A stretch of 64,000 bases of DNA from Candidatus Gastranaerophilales bacterium (lineage in GTDB: Bacteria > Cyanobacteriota > Vampirovibrionia > Gastranaerophilales > Gastranaerophilaceae). Location: the NCBI GenBank assembly GCA_944324825.1, contig CALUXU010000007.1, positions 1-64,000 on the forward strand. Direction: 5' to 3'. How positions within the stretch are numbered: position 1 is the first letter of the stretch; each line of letters starts with the position of its first letter. Positions 26,683-36,349 of this stretch are shown here, in pieces. The position numbers and the translations under genes were made by a program. The notes below the pieces were generated by a model. The model was not told the origin of the DNA and ran no database searches. It was given only the letters and a program-made list of their open reading frames with translations.

Positions 26683-28308
26683 TTAGCACGCTTTATCATC
26701 GCCAAAATCTTTTCCGCCTACAATTCTCAAGTGACGGTTCGGACCTTCACCGACAGAGCGGCTTTCCAAATTATGCTGTTCAACAAGTTCATGCTGAAGC
26801 TTACGGATTTGTTGATTTTGAGGATTCAATTCAATATGCTTTGCACCGGCAAGTATTTTGTTTATCGCTATCTTTGCCTCGTCAAGAGCTCTTTCCGCAT
26901 CATCATAATACCCATGAAGCACCTCGGATGCATCCTGAATATCCAAAGCTTCTTTAAGAACTTTCTGGATTTGAGCCATAGAATTTGTCTTGATATAGAA
27001 TATTTGGATTCTATACGTATTCGCAGTACTCAAAACCTTTGCTCCGCCTTTCGCAAAGTTCTTATGCGCAATTACAATATCTGCATCTTCAACATTACGT
27101 GTTATTTCTGCATTCAAGTCTAAACGTTCAATAATTTTTTCAACGATACTGCGTGATACAGCATAGAGATATATTTTCTTCATCGGTTTTACCGATTCAA
27201 CATACTCTTTTCTTGAAAAACTGTATTTCAGACTATCATCAGGCTGCGGCTGTATTTTGTGCTCAAGTTCATTAATTTGCTGTACAATATTTGGCTTAGC
27301 CTCTTCTTTGACCGGAGTATCCAAATTGTATTCCTTATCGACTTTTCTTATTTCCGGTCTTATCGGCCAGCCTCTCAAAATATAGTCAACAGCTTCCGCA
27401 GCATTTTTGTATACTGCAAGAGTATTTCTGTCTATAATTTCAATTACAATATCAAAAGTAGGCTGTTTTTCTCTCTCAAGAACAGTCTTTTGTGATGCTC
27501 TGCGCTTAGCTTCATCATCACCTAATGTAACGGATTGAATACCGCCTACCAAATCCGATAATGTAGGGTTCTTTATTAAACTTTCCAATGAATTACCGTG
27601 CGCTGTTGCAATTAACATAACTCCGCGTTCAGCAATCGTTCTGGCAGCTTGTGCTTCTGCCTCTGTCCCGATTTCATCAACAACAATAACTTCCGGAGTA
27701 TGGTTTTCAACCGCTTCAATCATAATATCTTTTTGGAATTCAGGCTGTTTAACCTGCATACGACGGGCAGAACCGATTGCTGCGTGAGGCACATCACCAT
27801 CACCTGCAATTTCGTTAGAGGTATCAACAACAACAACTCTCTTATGCAATTCATCAGCAACTAAACGTGATATTTCACGTAACTTTGTTGTTTTTCCGAC
27901 CCCCGGACGACCTAAAAATAGTATACTCTTACCCATTGTACAAAAGTCTTTTATACAAGCTATCGTTCCGGTAACTACTCTCCCGATTCTACACGTTAAT
28001 CCGACTATCTTGTCTTGTCTGTTTCTTATGGCACTAATTCTGTGTAATGTCCCAGGTATGCCCGACCTGTTGTCTTTTGTAAAGTCTTGAAGGAAGCTTG
28101 TGACATGTGATATATCCTCTGATGTGACCGCTTCTGACCCTAGCTGCATAATACTGCCGTCTGATTTTCTCACCTCGGGTCGTCTTCCGATGTCCAACAC
28201 AATCTCTATCACGTCTTCCAATGACTCAACCGATACGTTCCTCGTAACCTTCTCCGGCATAATCGCCAAAAGTTTTTCGAGATCGTTCTGCAACTGCAAA
28301 TTGTTCAT
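26683..28308 (-). CDS. R3H-domain AAA ATPase (Ycf45/SpoIIIAA-like)
   Basis: 541 aa. The ATPase core resembles SpoIIIAA/secretion-type ATPases: Walker A GRPGVGKT (133-140), VVVDTSNEIAGDGD, VIVVDEIGTEAEAQAARTIAERG and ATAHGNSLESLI. The C-terminus is an R3H-like nucleic-acid-binding domain (PQNQQIRKLQHELVEQHN, then RSVGEGPNRHLRI). This architecture is typical of cyanobacteria and plastids (Ycf45). It probably binds single-stranded nucleic acid in an ATP-dependent way; its precise role is unknown. GGAG lies 9-12 nt upstream of TTG and ATG candidates one codon apart. Confidence 0.9.
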   Translation of the reverse strand: MNNLQLQNDLEKLLAIMPEKVTRNVSVESLEDVIEIVLDIGRRPEVRKSDGSIMQLGSEAVTSEDISHVTSFLQDFTKDNRSGIPGTLHRISAIRNRQDKIVGLTCRIGRVVTGTIACIKDFCTMGKSILFLGRPGVGKTTKLREISRLVADELHKRVVVVDTSNEIAGDGDVPHAAIGSARRMQVKQPEFQKDIMIEAVENHTPEVIVVDEIGTEAEAQAARTIAERGVMLIATAHGNSLESLIKNPTLSDLVGGIQSVTLGDDEAKRRASQKTVLEREKQPTFDIVIEIIDRNTLAVYKNAAEAVDYILRGWPIRPEIRKVDKEYNLDTPVKEEAKPNIVQQINELEHKIQPQPDDSLKYSFSRKEYVESVKPMKKIYLYAVSRSIVEKIIERLDLNAEITRNVEDADIVIAHKNFAKGGAKVLSTANTYRIQIFYIKTNSMAQIQKVLKEALDIQDASEVLHGYYDDAERALDEAKIAINKILAGAKHIELNPQNQQIRKLQHELVEQHNLESRSVGEGPNRHLRIVGGKDFGDDKAC

Positions 28309-28630
28309 CAATTATCATCACTCCTTTTAGGATTATAACATATTTTTTAAGTTTTCATATATATCAAGAAGTTTTGAATCGATAAATCAATTTTTTGGGG
28401 GAAATTTTGTCCTTAAAATAAAAATGCCTTACACTTATATTTTACATATATATAAAGTAATTATCAAGTGGTAAATCCCGCATCATGATTGATTTGTTAC
28501 ATTTTGAAATGAGGTATTTTTAACACTTATTTTTTGTAAAGTTTTGTAAAATCTTATCTAATATTTCTAAAGTATTTTTTATAAATGCCGTCATAAAACA
28601 TGGATATGTAGTGTAAAGGAGTATTTATAT
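28309..28630. other. AT-rich intergenic region with promoters
   Basis: No gene. It carries the ribosome-binding site of the R3H ATPase gene. Nearer the small gene is a TGCCGTCA box (28586-28593), also found at the same distance before two other small genes. It probably contains two divergent promoters. Confidence 0.5.
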
Positions 28631-28762
28631 ATGTACCAAAGCACATTTTGGCCGGGAGCCGCAAATCTAAAAACAGAAATAGAGCTATGGTTTACATGGC
28701 TGAAAGAGAAAATTGATTATATTATTTTCAAAATATATCAATACGAATCAAGACTTGAATAG
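28631..28762 (+). CDS. small protein, 43 aa
   Basis: ATG preceded by AAAGGAGT, encoding a 43-residue protein with Trp, Tyr and Ile-rich amphipathic sequence (ELWFTWLKEKIDYIIFKIYQY). A strong terminator follows. The helix could lie on or in the membrane. No family recognised. The intact ribosome-binding site, upstream box and terminator make a real gene likely. Confidence 0.65.
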   Translation: MYQSTFWPGAANLKTEIELWFTWLKEKIDYIIFKIYQYESRLE

Positions 28763-28808
28763 ATATGTGTATCAATCAGCAGGGTTTTATTGTAAGATAA
28801 AATCCTAA

Positions 28809-28835
28809 AAGCCGGCAAATAATTGCCGGCTTTTT
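28809..28835 (+). terminator. bidirectional terminator
   Basis: AGCCGGCAA/TTGCCGGCT with TTTTT on the plus side and TTTT on the minus side; ends the 43-aa gene and the convergent nifS. Confidence 0.93.
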
Positions 28836-28841
28836 AATTCT

Positions 28842-30038
28842 TTATGAGTTTGCACGGCTGCTGCGCAAATGTTCAAGCTCGTCTTGATACGGCGACAGCT
28901 TGACTATTTTTTCGATAACCTGAGGGAGTTTTTCCAGTGTATAATCAATTTCATCTTCTGTCGTAAAACGGCTCAAAGAGAATCTTATGCTGCCGTGAAG
29001 CGAAGTAAACGGAACTCCCATAGCACGAAGAACATGACTAGGCTCTAAAGAACCCGATGTACACGCACTGCCGGAGCTTGCACAAATACCCAAATCGCTT
29101 AGGTGCAAAAGGATTAACTCACCTTCAATATATTCAAACCCGATATTAGACGTATTAGGAACCCTGTTATTTATTGAAGAATTCAATCTAGCATTAAATA
29201 CACGTTTCAAAATACCGGTTTCTAATTTATCTCTCAAACGTCTTATTTCAGTTGTTTCATATTTTAGAGCATCTTTTGCAAGAGCTGCAGCAACACCGAG
29301 CCCAACAATATACGGCACATTTTCCGTACCTGCTCTAAGTCCGCGCTCCTGATGTCCGCCAACAATAAGAGGCGGAATTATAACATTTGATTTTACATAT
29401 AATGCTCCTATACCCTTTGGAGCATGGAATTTGTGACCTGAAACACCTAATAAATCAATGTTTGTATTTTTCAAATCAAAATCAACTTTTCCTGATGCTT
29501 GCACCGCATCAACAAAAAATTTAGTTTCCGGATTTTTGGATTTTATAATTTCACCGATTTCTTCAACAGGGAACAGAACTCCGGTTTCATTATTTGCCCA
29601 CATAACAGATACTAAAGCGGTATCTGCATCAATTTTATCTTTAAGCTCCTCTAAATCCAGAGAGCCATCTGAATGAATCCCTATGTAATCAACTTTATAC
29701 CCTTGTTTTTCAAGTGTTTGGTATAAATTAAGCACGCAAGGATGTTCAACTTTAGTCGTAATGATATGTTTCTTATTTTTATTTGCTGCGAGTACTCCCT
29801 TAATTGCAGTATTAGCACTTTCAGACCCGCAGGAGGTAAAAATAACCTCACGCTCGGATTTTGCCCCAAAGAAATCTCTTAGTTGCGCTCTTGCCTGCGC
29901 AATAGCTTTTGATGATTTCACACTAAACTGATACATAGAAGACGGGTTTGCATACTCATCTTCCAGATAAGGAAGCATTTCATCTAAAACACGTTTATCA
30001 ACTTTTGTTGTCGCATTATTATCTAAATATATAACCAT
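28842..30038 (-). CDS. nifS: cysteine desulfurase NifS/IscS
   Basis: 398 aa PLP enzyme. PLP lysine K203 in GVSGHKFHAPKG; catalytic C326 in ASSGSACTSGS followed by LEPSHVLRAMG. It removes sulfur from cysteine and passes it to the scaffold NifU for Fe-S cluster building. It starts one nucleotide after nifU ends. The NifS (group I) type fits its full-length NifU partner. Confidence 0.96.
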   Translation of the reverse strand: MVIYLDNNATTKVDKRVLDEMLPYLEDEYANPSSMYQFSVKSSKAIAQARAQLRDFFGAKSEREVIFTSCGSESANTAIKGVLAANKNKKHIITTKVEHPCVLNLYQTLEKQGYKVDYIGIHSDGSLDLEELKDKIDADTALVSVMWANNETGVLFPVEEIGEIIKSKNPETKFFVDAVQASGKVDFDLKNTNIDLLGVSGHKFHAPKGIGALYVKSNVIIPPLIVGGHQERGLRAGTENVPYIVGLGVAAALAKDALKYETTEIRRLRDKLETGILKRVFNARLNSSINNRVPNTSNIGFEYIEGELILLHLSDLGICASSGSACTSGSLEPSHVLRAMGVPFTSLHGSIRFSLSRFTTEDEIDYTLEKLPQVIEKIVKLSPYQDELEHLRSSRANS

Positions 30039-30039
30039 C

Positions 30040-30858
30040 TTATACTTGTACTACCTCTATTTCCGGACTTACTTTATCTTGTAGGGTTATTTCTACAAAC
30101 GATTTCAATGTCAGAATCGAATTTTTACAGCTTGAACATCTTCCCTGTAATTTAACAAAAACCTTATTACCTTCAATATCAATAAGCTCAATATCTCCGC
30201 CGTCTTTTTGAAGTTCAGGCGCAATAACGGATTCGATAACCTTATTGATTTTAAGAATCATTTGAGCCGCAGAGAGTTTTACCTCTTTTTTAGGCGCATG
30301 CTTTTCAAGGATTTTTTTAATAACACCTTTACAACGTCCACAGGCACCACCGGCTTTTGTATAATTAGTAATTTCATCAACAGTTGTCAAACCGTTAACT
30401 TCAATAGCTTCAACTATTTGATGCTCCGTTACGTTAAAACAAGTACAAATGACTTTGTCTGATACTTCGCTTGTGCCCGGAATAACATAATCGTCACCGT
30501 AGTATTTTTTCAAGGCATCCTCTAACGCTTCATGCCCCATAACGGAACAGTGCATCTTCTCAGGTGGAAGCCCGCCCAATTCTTCTGCTATATCTTTATT
30601 GGTAATATTTTTTACTTCATCAAGAGATTTTCCGATAATCATTTCGGTCAAAATACTTGAACTTGCAACAGCAGAACCGCAGCCAAAAGTTTGGAACTTG
30701 GCATCTTCGATAATACCGTCTTTTAATTTTATATATAGTTTTAATGAATCACCGCAAGCAAGAGAGCCAGCTTCACCTATTAAATCGGCATCGTCAATCT
30801 TACCGACATTTCTAGGATTACGGTAATGATCCATAACTTTTTCAGAATAATCCCACAT
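30040..30858 (-). CDS. nifU: Fe-S scaffold NifU, three domains
   Basis: 272 aa with all three NifU modules. The IscU-like domain has C35, C60 and C104. The central [2Fe-2S] BFD-like domain has C138, C140, C173 and C176. The C-terminal Nfu domain has CSSC at 241-244. It receives sulfur from NifS and hands clusters to apo-proteins. No nitrogenase gene is near, so this serves general Fe-S assembly, as in some epsilonproteobacteria. GAGG precedes the start. Confidence 0.95.
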   Translation of the reverse strand: MWDYSEKVMDHYRNPRNVGKIDDADLIGEAGSLACGDSLKLYIKLKDGIIEDAKFQTFGCGSAVASSSILTEMIIGKSLDEVKNITNKDIAEELGGLPPEKMHCSVMGHEALEDALKKYYGDDYVIPGTSEVSDKVICTCFNVTEHQIVEAIEVNGLTTVDEITNYTKAGGACGRCKGVIKKILEKHAPKKEVKLSAAQMILKINKVIESVIAPELQKDGGDIELIDIEGNKVFVKLQGRCSSCKNSILTLKSFVEITLQDKVSPEIEVVQV

Positions 30859-30942
30859 ATCTTATACCTCGACTTCTTGTATTAATATTTTAACACTAAC
30901 AAAAATAATAAAATATTTAAATAGACAAAACTCTAGTTTTTA

Positions 30943-32670
30943 CTACTCCCTGTCATAACGCTTAGTGGTAACATTTTGCCCATCTATTGTTGTCACATAA
31001 GCGACATCAGGATTTGTCATTGAATATTCGGTAATAGATGACGGTATTATATACGGAATTTCTTCAAATATTATGTTTACATCGTCTCCTGTACGCACAG
31101 GCTCTGTTGAATTGAATTTGATTTGTTTTAATACCTTTTGAGAATCAGCATCTTGGTAAATAAATAGTGTGTATTCATTTTCTGAATTTTTCACGATATT
31201 AATAGGAGTGCTTAACCCGATTTTATTTGTATTATCACGCTTTATATATGGCTTAATTATATTATCCAGACGAAAGTTTCCGTCAGGAGTCAGTCTATCT
31301 TTTTTAGAGAGATTTCTGACTTCATCAATATGTTTAATCTGGCGATTAAATGTTTCCGGAAAGTATTTCATTAATCCGTCAACAAGCTCGGATTCATCAT
31401 TCATCATATAAGCATACCTTTCCGCAAAATTTTCTTCAGAATTCTTTGCCGCATAACCGCTATCGATATTCCCTCCTAATTTATCATTCAGTATTTGTGT
31501 ATAAGAAGTTAAACCCCAATCGCCATAATCAGCATATTCAAAACCAACAAAATTATTCAAATTTGCAGACTCTTTTTCAAATATTAACTGAATATCATTA
31601 GAATAACCTGAATCCACTGCAGAATTATCCTCAAGTGCATGTGCTAATTCATGAAGCAACACCTTGGTTAAGGCTTTATCATCATAAGTTAAAGCTTTCG
31701 GCACAATATTGATTCTATCGTAATCGTAACTTCCAGAGGCACTACCAACAAAATCAGTATTACGTGAAGTTATTGATGTAAGTTCGTTTGCGGCATCTTC
31801 AAGAGCATCTCCCGGTAAGTTTTGTATAATTGCCATTAATCTTGATTTTACTTGCGAAGATTGAACATCTCTAAGCAAATAATCAAAATCTATTGTCGAC
31901 ACTCTGTTCTTCGTTAAATTATTAACTGTTAAAATACTACCGTTTTGTTCAATATCAAAAGTATCTCCTTTTATTTCTTTCCCTGATGAAATGTATGTAT
32001 TTTGAACATTTTCTCTCTTAAGCTCTGGATTAAAGTTGTAAATATTATTATAAAAATCTTCTTCGGATATTTCTTTACCGTCATTTTGGTAATATCGAAC
32101 GGTTTTATCCATATCCAGTTTATCCCCATCGAAAGATTGGGTTATATCATCAATTTTGAAATAACCGTTATCATATTTAGTTGTAAGATTTATATTAGTC
32201 TTTTTCTCGTTTGGATAACGGGTTACAACTCTAAACGTATCATCCGTTTTATAAATATTCATATTTTCATTAAGCTTAAATTTCGTAGATCCATCTTCTT
32301 GCATTGTTCCCAATTTTATTTCCATTGGATTATTAGAATAACGATTTAGCATATATGTAGTACGAGAGAGAAAATCAGTAATTAATTCAGGATTAATACG
32401 ACCCAGTTTTTTTTCTTCCTTCGGAGGAAATACCGGTTGCAAGGCATCCTTAGTTATAGGAGCTGCACCATTCTGATTGTCAACTTTACCTAAATCAGCA
32501 AGTAATTTTGCTTGTTCATCAATATCAATAACACCATCACCGTTAGCATAATTATCAAATAAGGATAAAGCTTCTGACATCACAGGCGACCCGTCTTTAC
32601 AATTTAAAAGTTTTTTAAATTGCTCTTTTGTAATTCCATTAGTATTTAAGCTAATATTATTGCCACTCAC
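30943..32670 (-). CDS. zinc metalloprotease-like protein with EF-hand-like motif
   Basis: 575 aa. HELAH (H340-H344) is the zinc-metalloprotease signature, with EENFAERYAY (E413/E417) as candidate third ligand, as in anthrax-lethal-factor-like peptidases. Near residue 35 is FDNYANGDGVIDIDE, an EF-hand-like calcium loop. The remaining ~200 residues between them are beta-rich and unrecognised. No signal peptide from the GTG start, which I chose because AAAGGAG lies 10 nt before it; a longer ATG start would make a short hydrophobic extension. Probably an effector-like or self-exported protease. Confidence 0.75.
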   Translation of the reverse strand: MSGNNISLNTNGITKEQFKKLLNCKDGSPVMSEALSLFDNYANGDGVIDIDEQAKLLADLGKVDNQNGAAPITKDALQPVFPPKEEKKLGRINPELITDFLSRTTYMLNRYSNNPMEIKLGTMQEDGSTKFKLNENMNIYKTDDTFRVVTRYPNEKKTNINLTTKYDNGYFKIDDITQSFDGDKLDMDKTVRYYQNDGKEISEEDFYNNIYNFNPELKRENVQNTYISSGKEIKGDTFDIEQNGSILTVNNLTKNRVSTIDFDYLLRDVQSSQVKSRLMAIIQNLPGDALEDAANELTSITSRNTDFVGSASGSYDYDRINIVPKALTYDDKALTKVLLHELAHALEDNSAVDSGYSNDIQLIFEKESANLNNFVGFEYADYGDWGLTSYTQILNDKLGGNIDSGYAAKNSEENFAERYAYMMNDESELVDGLMKYFPETFNRQIKHIDEVRNLSKKDRLTPDGNFRLDNIIKPYIKRDNTNKIGLSTPINIVKNSENEYTLFIYQDADSQKVLKQIKFNSTEPVRTGDDVNIIFEEIPYIIPSSITEYSMTNPDVAYVTTIDGQNVTTKRYDRE

Positions 32671-32864
32671 AGAATACTCTCTCCTTTGATAATTATAATA
32701 AAAATAAACTATTACAAGAAATTTCAAAAATTTATTTTTTGTAACAAAAATTAATTTAGATATAAGAATTAAGTTTTGTTACGATTTTACAAACTCTGAA
32801 ATAAAAAACCATAAAAAATACTTTATAAAATAGTGAAGTTGTAAAAAACAAAAGGAGAGCATAT

Positions 32865-33401
32865 ATGAGAAAAGATGGCCCAGGCATTATGGGTATACAA
32901 GCAAATACACCGGGGATAAAAATATTAAAAGCAAAAGTTGGTACAAGATTTCAAAGAAATAAAGAATTTATAATTGAAGCAAAAACAGATTCAACAAACG
33001 AAAACTTTACAAAAGCTACTGAGAATAATCAACCAAATCTCATAATGACTCCGGCACTACAAAAACAACAGGCTCGTTGTGAAAATGAGATTAAACGTCT
33101 TGATGATTTGATTAAAGATGCGAAAGCAAAAGGTGATGATGATTCAGTAGCAAGATTTGAAGCTCAAAAAGAACTTTATCAGCAACAAATAGAAGATTGT
33201 CAAAAAAAAATTGAAGAAGAACAAGCAAATGCACTTGACTCCAAAAACGGACTTGCAGGTAATAAGACCGATGTTGATGCTCTGAGACAGGCAGACGAAG
33301 CAGCAAATCTTGAGGCCGAAAGACAAGAATTATTGGAAAAATTAGATGCCGCAGAGAAGCAAGAAAAGGCAAAAACAACAGAACCTAATTTCAATGTATA
33401 A
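32865..33401 (+). CDS. coiled-coil hypothetical protein, 178 aa
   Basis: Residues about 60-170 are a long charged coiled coil (KQQARCENEIKRLDDLIK, CQKKIEEEQANALD). The N-terminal third is basic and Thr/Gly-rich. No membrane segment. AAAGGAGAG precedes the ATG, and a strong terminator follows. Function unknown. Confidence 0.75.
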   Translation: MRKDGPGIMGIQANTPGIKILKAKVGTRFQRNKEFIIEAKTDSTNENFTKATENNQPNLIMTPALQKQQARCENEIKRLDDLIKDAKAKGDDDSVARFEAQKELYQQQIEDCQKKIEEEQANALDSKNGLAGNKTDVDALRQADEAANLEAERQELLEKLDAAEKQEKAKTTEPNFNV

Positions 33402-33405
33402 TAAT

Positions 33406-33436
33406 AAAAAGGCGGTTTAAAAACCGCCTTTTTTAT
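33406..33436 (+). terminator. bidirectional terminator
   Basis: AAAGGCGGTTT/AAACCGCCTTT stem with T-runs, between the coiled-coil gene and convergent aspS. Confidence 0.93.
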
Positions 33437-35209
33437 TTATTTTTTTACAGTACTTTTCAAATGAAGTTCTCTCAACTGCTGCAGAGATGCTTCACCCGGC
33501 GCATCACTCATTAAGCATTTAGCACCTGAATTTTTAGGGAATGCAATAACGTCACGAATAGAATCCGTTCTGCACAGAAGAGCAATCAATCTGTCCAAAC
33601 CGATTGCCAGACCGGCATGCGGTGGAGTTCCGTAACGGAAGGCATTAACCATAAATCCGAATTTTTCCTGAACAGTTGCATCATCCAATCCTAAAGCCTT
33701 GAATACTTCTTTTTGTACTTCAGGTGAGTGGATTCGGACACTGCCGCCGCCCAGTTCTGTTCCGTTATAAACAATATCATAAGCGATTGATTTAACGTTG
33801 CCTAAATCACCGTTTTTCAACTTATCCATATCTTCCAAATTAGGAGATGTGAACGGGTGGTGCATTGCCATATATCTGTTTTCTTCATCAGACCACTCAA
33901 ACATAGGGAAATCAACAACCCATAATAAAGCATGGTCATCTTCGTTAATCATATTCAATTTTTTACCGAAATAAAGTCTGAATCTTCCTAATACATCAAA
34001 TACAACTTTCGGTTTATCAGCAACAAAGAATACAATATCACCGTTTTGAGCGCCTGCTCTTGTTTGTATTTCTTTGATTTGTTCTTCATTCAAGAATTTC
34101 AATACCGGAGATTTAACTTCTCCTGATTCCATATAAGTAATCCATGCAAGCCCCTTAGCACCAAAGGAAATAGCAAGATTTCTTACATCGTCCATATCTT
34201 TTCTTGAATAGCCTGCAATACCTGGGATTTTAATAGCTCTAACAGTTCCGCCGGCAGCAATTACATCTTTAAACGCTTGGAAAGTTGATGCTTCCATAAT
34301 ATCTGTTACGTTGAATAATTCTAAGCCGAAACGAGTATCAGGTTTGTCAGAACCAAATCTGTCCATAGCCTCTTGCCAGGTTATTCTCTTTAACGGAGTA
34401 GAAATTTCAACCCCGGCAGCTTTGAATGCAGCCTTTACAAGACCTTCAACCATTGCGATAACATCATCTTGGTTTACAAAAGACATTTCAAGGTCAACCT
34501 GAGTAAATTCAGGCTGTCTGTCAGCTCTTAAATCTTCATCTCTAAAGCATTTTGCAATTTGATAATATCTTTCAATACCACCTACCATTAATAACTGTTT
34601 GAAGATTTGCGGAGATTGAGGAAGTGCATAAAATTTCCCTTCCTGAACACGTGACGGAACCAAGTAATCTCTTGCTCCTTCAGGAGTTGTTTTGTTCAAA
34701 ATAGGAGTTTCTACTTCCAAGAAATCTTGTCCGTTCAAATATTCTCTCATTGCAGTTACAACTTTATGACGTAAAGTCAAATTGTGAAGCATAAATTCAC
34801 GTCTTAAGTCTAAATAACGATATTTTAAACGTACATCTTCAGAAACATTTTCATCATCTAAAACAAACGGTAAAGTTTCAGCTTCAGATAAAACATTTAC
34901 GTAATTCGGATAAATCTCAACTTCGCCGGTTGCGAGTTTTGGATTGTATGTTTCATCAGGTCTTTGTGTAACTTTACCCTTAACAGTAATAACCGATTCT
35001 GTTTTTAACTTTGAAAATACAGCATGAATATCCGGATTAATTTGCGGATCAGCAACTAATTGAAAGAAACCTGATCTGTCCCTTAATTCCAAAAAGATAA
35101 TTCCGCCTAAATCTCTTACACAAGCAACCCAGCCGGATAATGTAACTTCTTCACCTATATTTTTAGCGGTTAATTCACCACAATTATTTGATTTCAATAC
35201 TGTTTTCAA
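33437..35209 (-). CDS. aspS: aspartate-tRNA ligase
   Basis: 590 aa, the normal bacterial AspRS length. N-terminal OB-fold anticodon domain (VTLSGWVACVRDLGGIIFLELRD), class II motifs (ETPILNKTTPEGARDYLV; FRDEDLRADRQPEFTQVD; GLAIGLDRLIALLCRTDSIRDVIAFPKN) and the bacterial GAD insertion. It charges tRNA-Asp, possibly also tRNA-Asn if the cell uses GatCAB. Stand-alone gene. Confidence 0.98.
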   Translation of the reverse strand: MKTVLKSNNCGELTAKNIGEEVTLSGWVACVRDLGGIIFLELRDRSGFFQLVADPQINPDIHAVFSKLKTESVITVKGKVTQRPDETYNPKLATGEVEIYPNYVNVLSEAETLPFVLDDENVSEDVRLKYRYLDLRREFMLHNLTLRHKVVTAMREYLNGQDFLEVETPILNKTTPEGARDYLVPSRVQEGKFYALPQSPQIFKQLLMVGGIERYYQIAKCFRDEDLRADRQPEFTQVDLEMSFVNQDDVIAMVEGLVKAAFKAAGVEISTPLKRITWQEAMDRFGSDKPDTRFGLELFNVTDIMEASTFQAFKDVIAAGGTVRAIKIPGIAGYSRKDMDDVRNLAISFGAKGLAWITYMESGEVKSPVLKFLNEEQIKEIQTRAGAQNGDIVFFVADKPKVVFDVLGRFRLYFGKKLNMINEDDHALLWVVDFPMFEWSDEENRYMAMHHPFTSPNLEDMDKLKNGDLGNVKSIAYDIVYNGTELGGGSVRIHSPEVQKEVFKALGLDDATVQEKFGFMVNAFRYGTPPHAGLAIGLDRLIALLCRTDSIRDVIAFPKNSGAKCLMSDAPGEASLQQLRELHLKSTVKK

Positions 35210-35540
35210 AATTCCATCTCCCTATTTCACTTCTTTACTGCTCTAAAATACTAACAAAAACACAATAAATTGTGAAGGGGGATACTACAAGAAAAGCAAA
35301 TCTAAATATGTATTAATAAGCCTACAAGAGTATATTCGTCTTATAAATATTAATCAGTAAAAAATATGTAACAATATTGCAATAATCCGTCACATAGCTC
35401 AACAAAGGATTGACAAAAAACAAGTCAACCTTTAACATGGAAGAATAGAATTAGAATTCAAATTAATCAAAACTAAGGTGTGCTAAATAATATATTTTAT
35501 ATCTATATGTGTTACTCTTCAAATATTAAAGGAGATGGAA
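35210..35540. other. intergenic region with sigma-70 promoter
   Basis: No gene of length. It holds a good promoter (next entry) and a ~100-nt leader before the 50-aa gene. I see no clear stable hairpin in the leader. Confidence 0.5.
35410..35438 (+). promoter_or_regulatory. sigma-70 promoter of the 50-aa gene
   Basis: TTGACA (35410-35415), 17-nt spacer, TAACAT (35433-35438). Confidence 0.65.
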
Positions 35541-35693
35541 ATGGCTACAGCAACAGCAGAAATAAAAACTACTAAAAGTGGTTTTAATGATGAATTCGAA
35601 AACTATCTAAAAAAACAATGTATTAAAACAACATTTAATGGTTCAGAACTAGAATCATTCTCATGGTACAAAAAAGTCTTAGGACTTGTTTAG
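35541..35693 (+). CDS. small protein, 50 aa
   Basis: ATG preceded by AAAGGAGAT. Encodes 50 residues, Thr/Lys-rich at first and ending SFSWYKKVLGLV. No hydrophobic helix long enough to span a membrane. It has a well-formed promoter upstream and a 10-bp hairpin downstream. No family recognised. Confidence 0.62.
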   Translation: MATATAEIKTTKSGFNDEFENYLKKQCIKTTFNGSELESFSWYKKVLGLV

Positions 35694-35709
35694 TACACTT
35701 AATGCGAAA

Positions 35710-35733
35710 ACAATAGAGCAATCGCTCTATTGT
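35710..35733 (+). terminator. perfect 10-bp hairpin after the 50-aa gene
   Basis: ACAATAGAGC-aatc-GCTCTATTGT. No T-run follows, so it may stabilise the transcript 3' end rather than terminate. Confidence 0.5.
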
Positions 35734-35803
35734 CGTTAACACATACGAGAGAATCTTTCCAGATAGTGTTAGTTTTAAAAATTTATGTGTAGGAAATTAA
35801 GGG

Positions 35804-36349
35804 TTACAGATTTAAAAGTTTCTTAAACTTATCAGCGGCATTCTGCGGTGATTCTGAATCCATTACAGCATCGGAAACTGCAATTTTCCTAAAATCGCTA
35901 AGATTAGCATTATAAATAGTAAATACAGGAATATTTGTACAGGTTTCAGGCAATTCCCGGATTAGAAAATCATAATCATCATTCATATCACTATAAGAGC
36001 CAATGAGGATATTATCACCTAGTATTTGTCTAACAGAATTCATATCCAAGCTATTAGAATCTAAACTAACACCATCTGCTTCCATTAAAAAAGCAACATC
36101 AATTCTGTCCTTTAAAATAAGTGTTACATCAAATTCCTGACATAAGATTTTGACCTTTTTTGAGAGGGCTAAAAGGCGTGCGGCGCTATTAAGAGATGAC
36201 AGCTCTATAATATCCACACCGCCTGATATTGCTGATGCAATTTTATCCAAAAGTATGTCATCATCATATTTGTCAATACAAACCATTAAATATAATGACT
36301 TGTCACCCACTTTTAACTGCCGGTATTTTTCTTTTAGTAAATCTTTCAT
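35804..36349 (-). CDS. ThiE-like TIM-barrel protein
   Basis: 181 aa, shorter than the ~210 aa of thiamine-phosphate synthase. The order LYLMVCID, GGVDIIELS, VTLILKDRIDVAFLMEADGVSLDSN, then ILIGSYSD matches ThiE/TenI (liINDrvDlAl..AdGVHLG). Several substrate-binding residues are changed (IND to LKD, HLGQ to SLDS) and the phosphate-binding end is weak. It may be a TenI-type or inactive relative. The ATG at this start is preferred to an in-frame TTG further upstream that lies against the -10 box. Confidence 0.6.
   Translation of the reverse strand: MKDLLKEKYRQLKVGDKSLYLMVCIDKYDDDILLDKIASAISGGVDIIELSSLNSAARLLALSKKVKILCQEFDVTLILKDRIDVAFLMEADGVSLDSNSLDMNSVRQILGDNILIGSYSDMNDDYDFLIRELPETCTNIPVFTIYNANLSDFRKIAVSDAVMDSESPQNAADKFKKLLNL

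Noticed and set aside
28842-30858. Nitrogen-fixation island
   Set aside because: Only NifU and NifS occur; no nitrogenase or nif regulator nearby.
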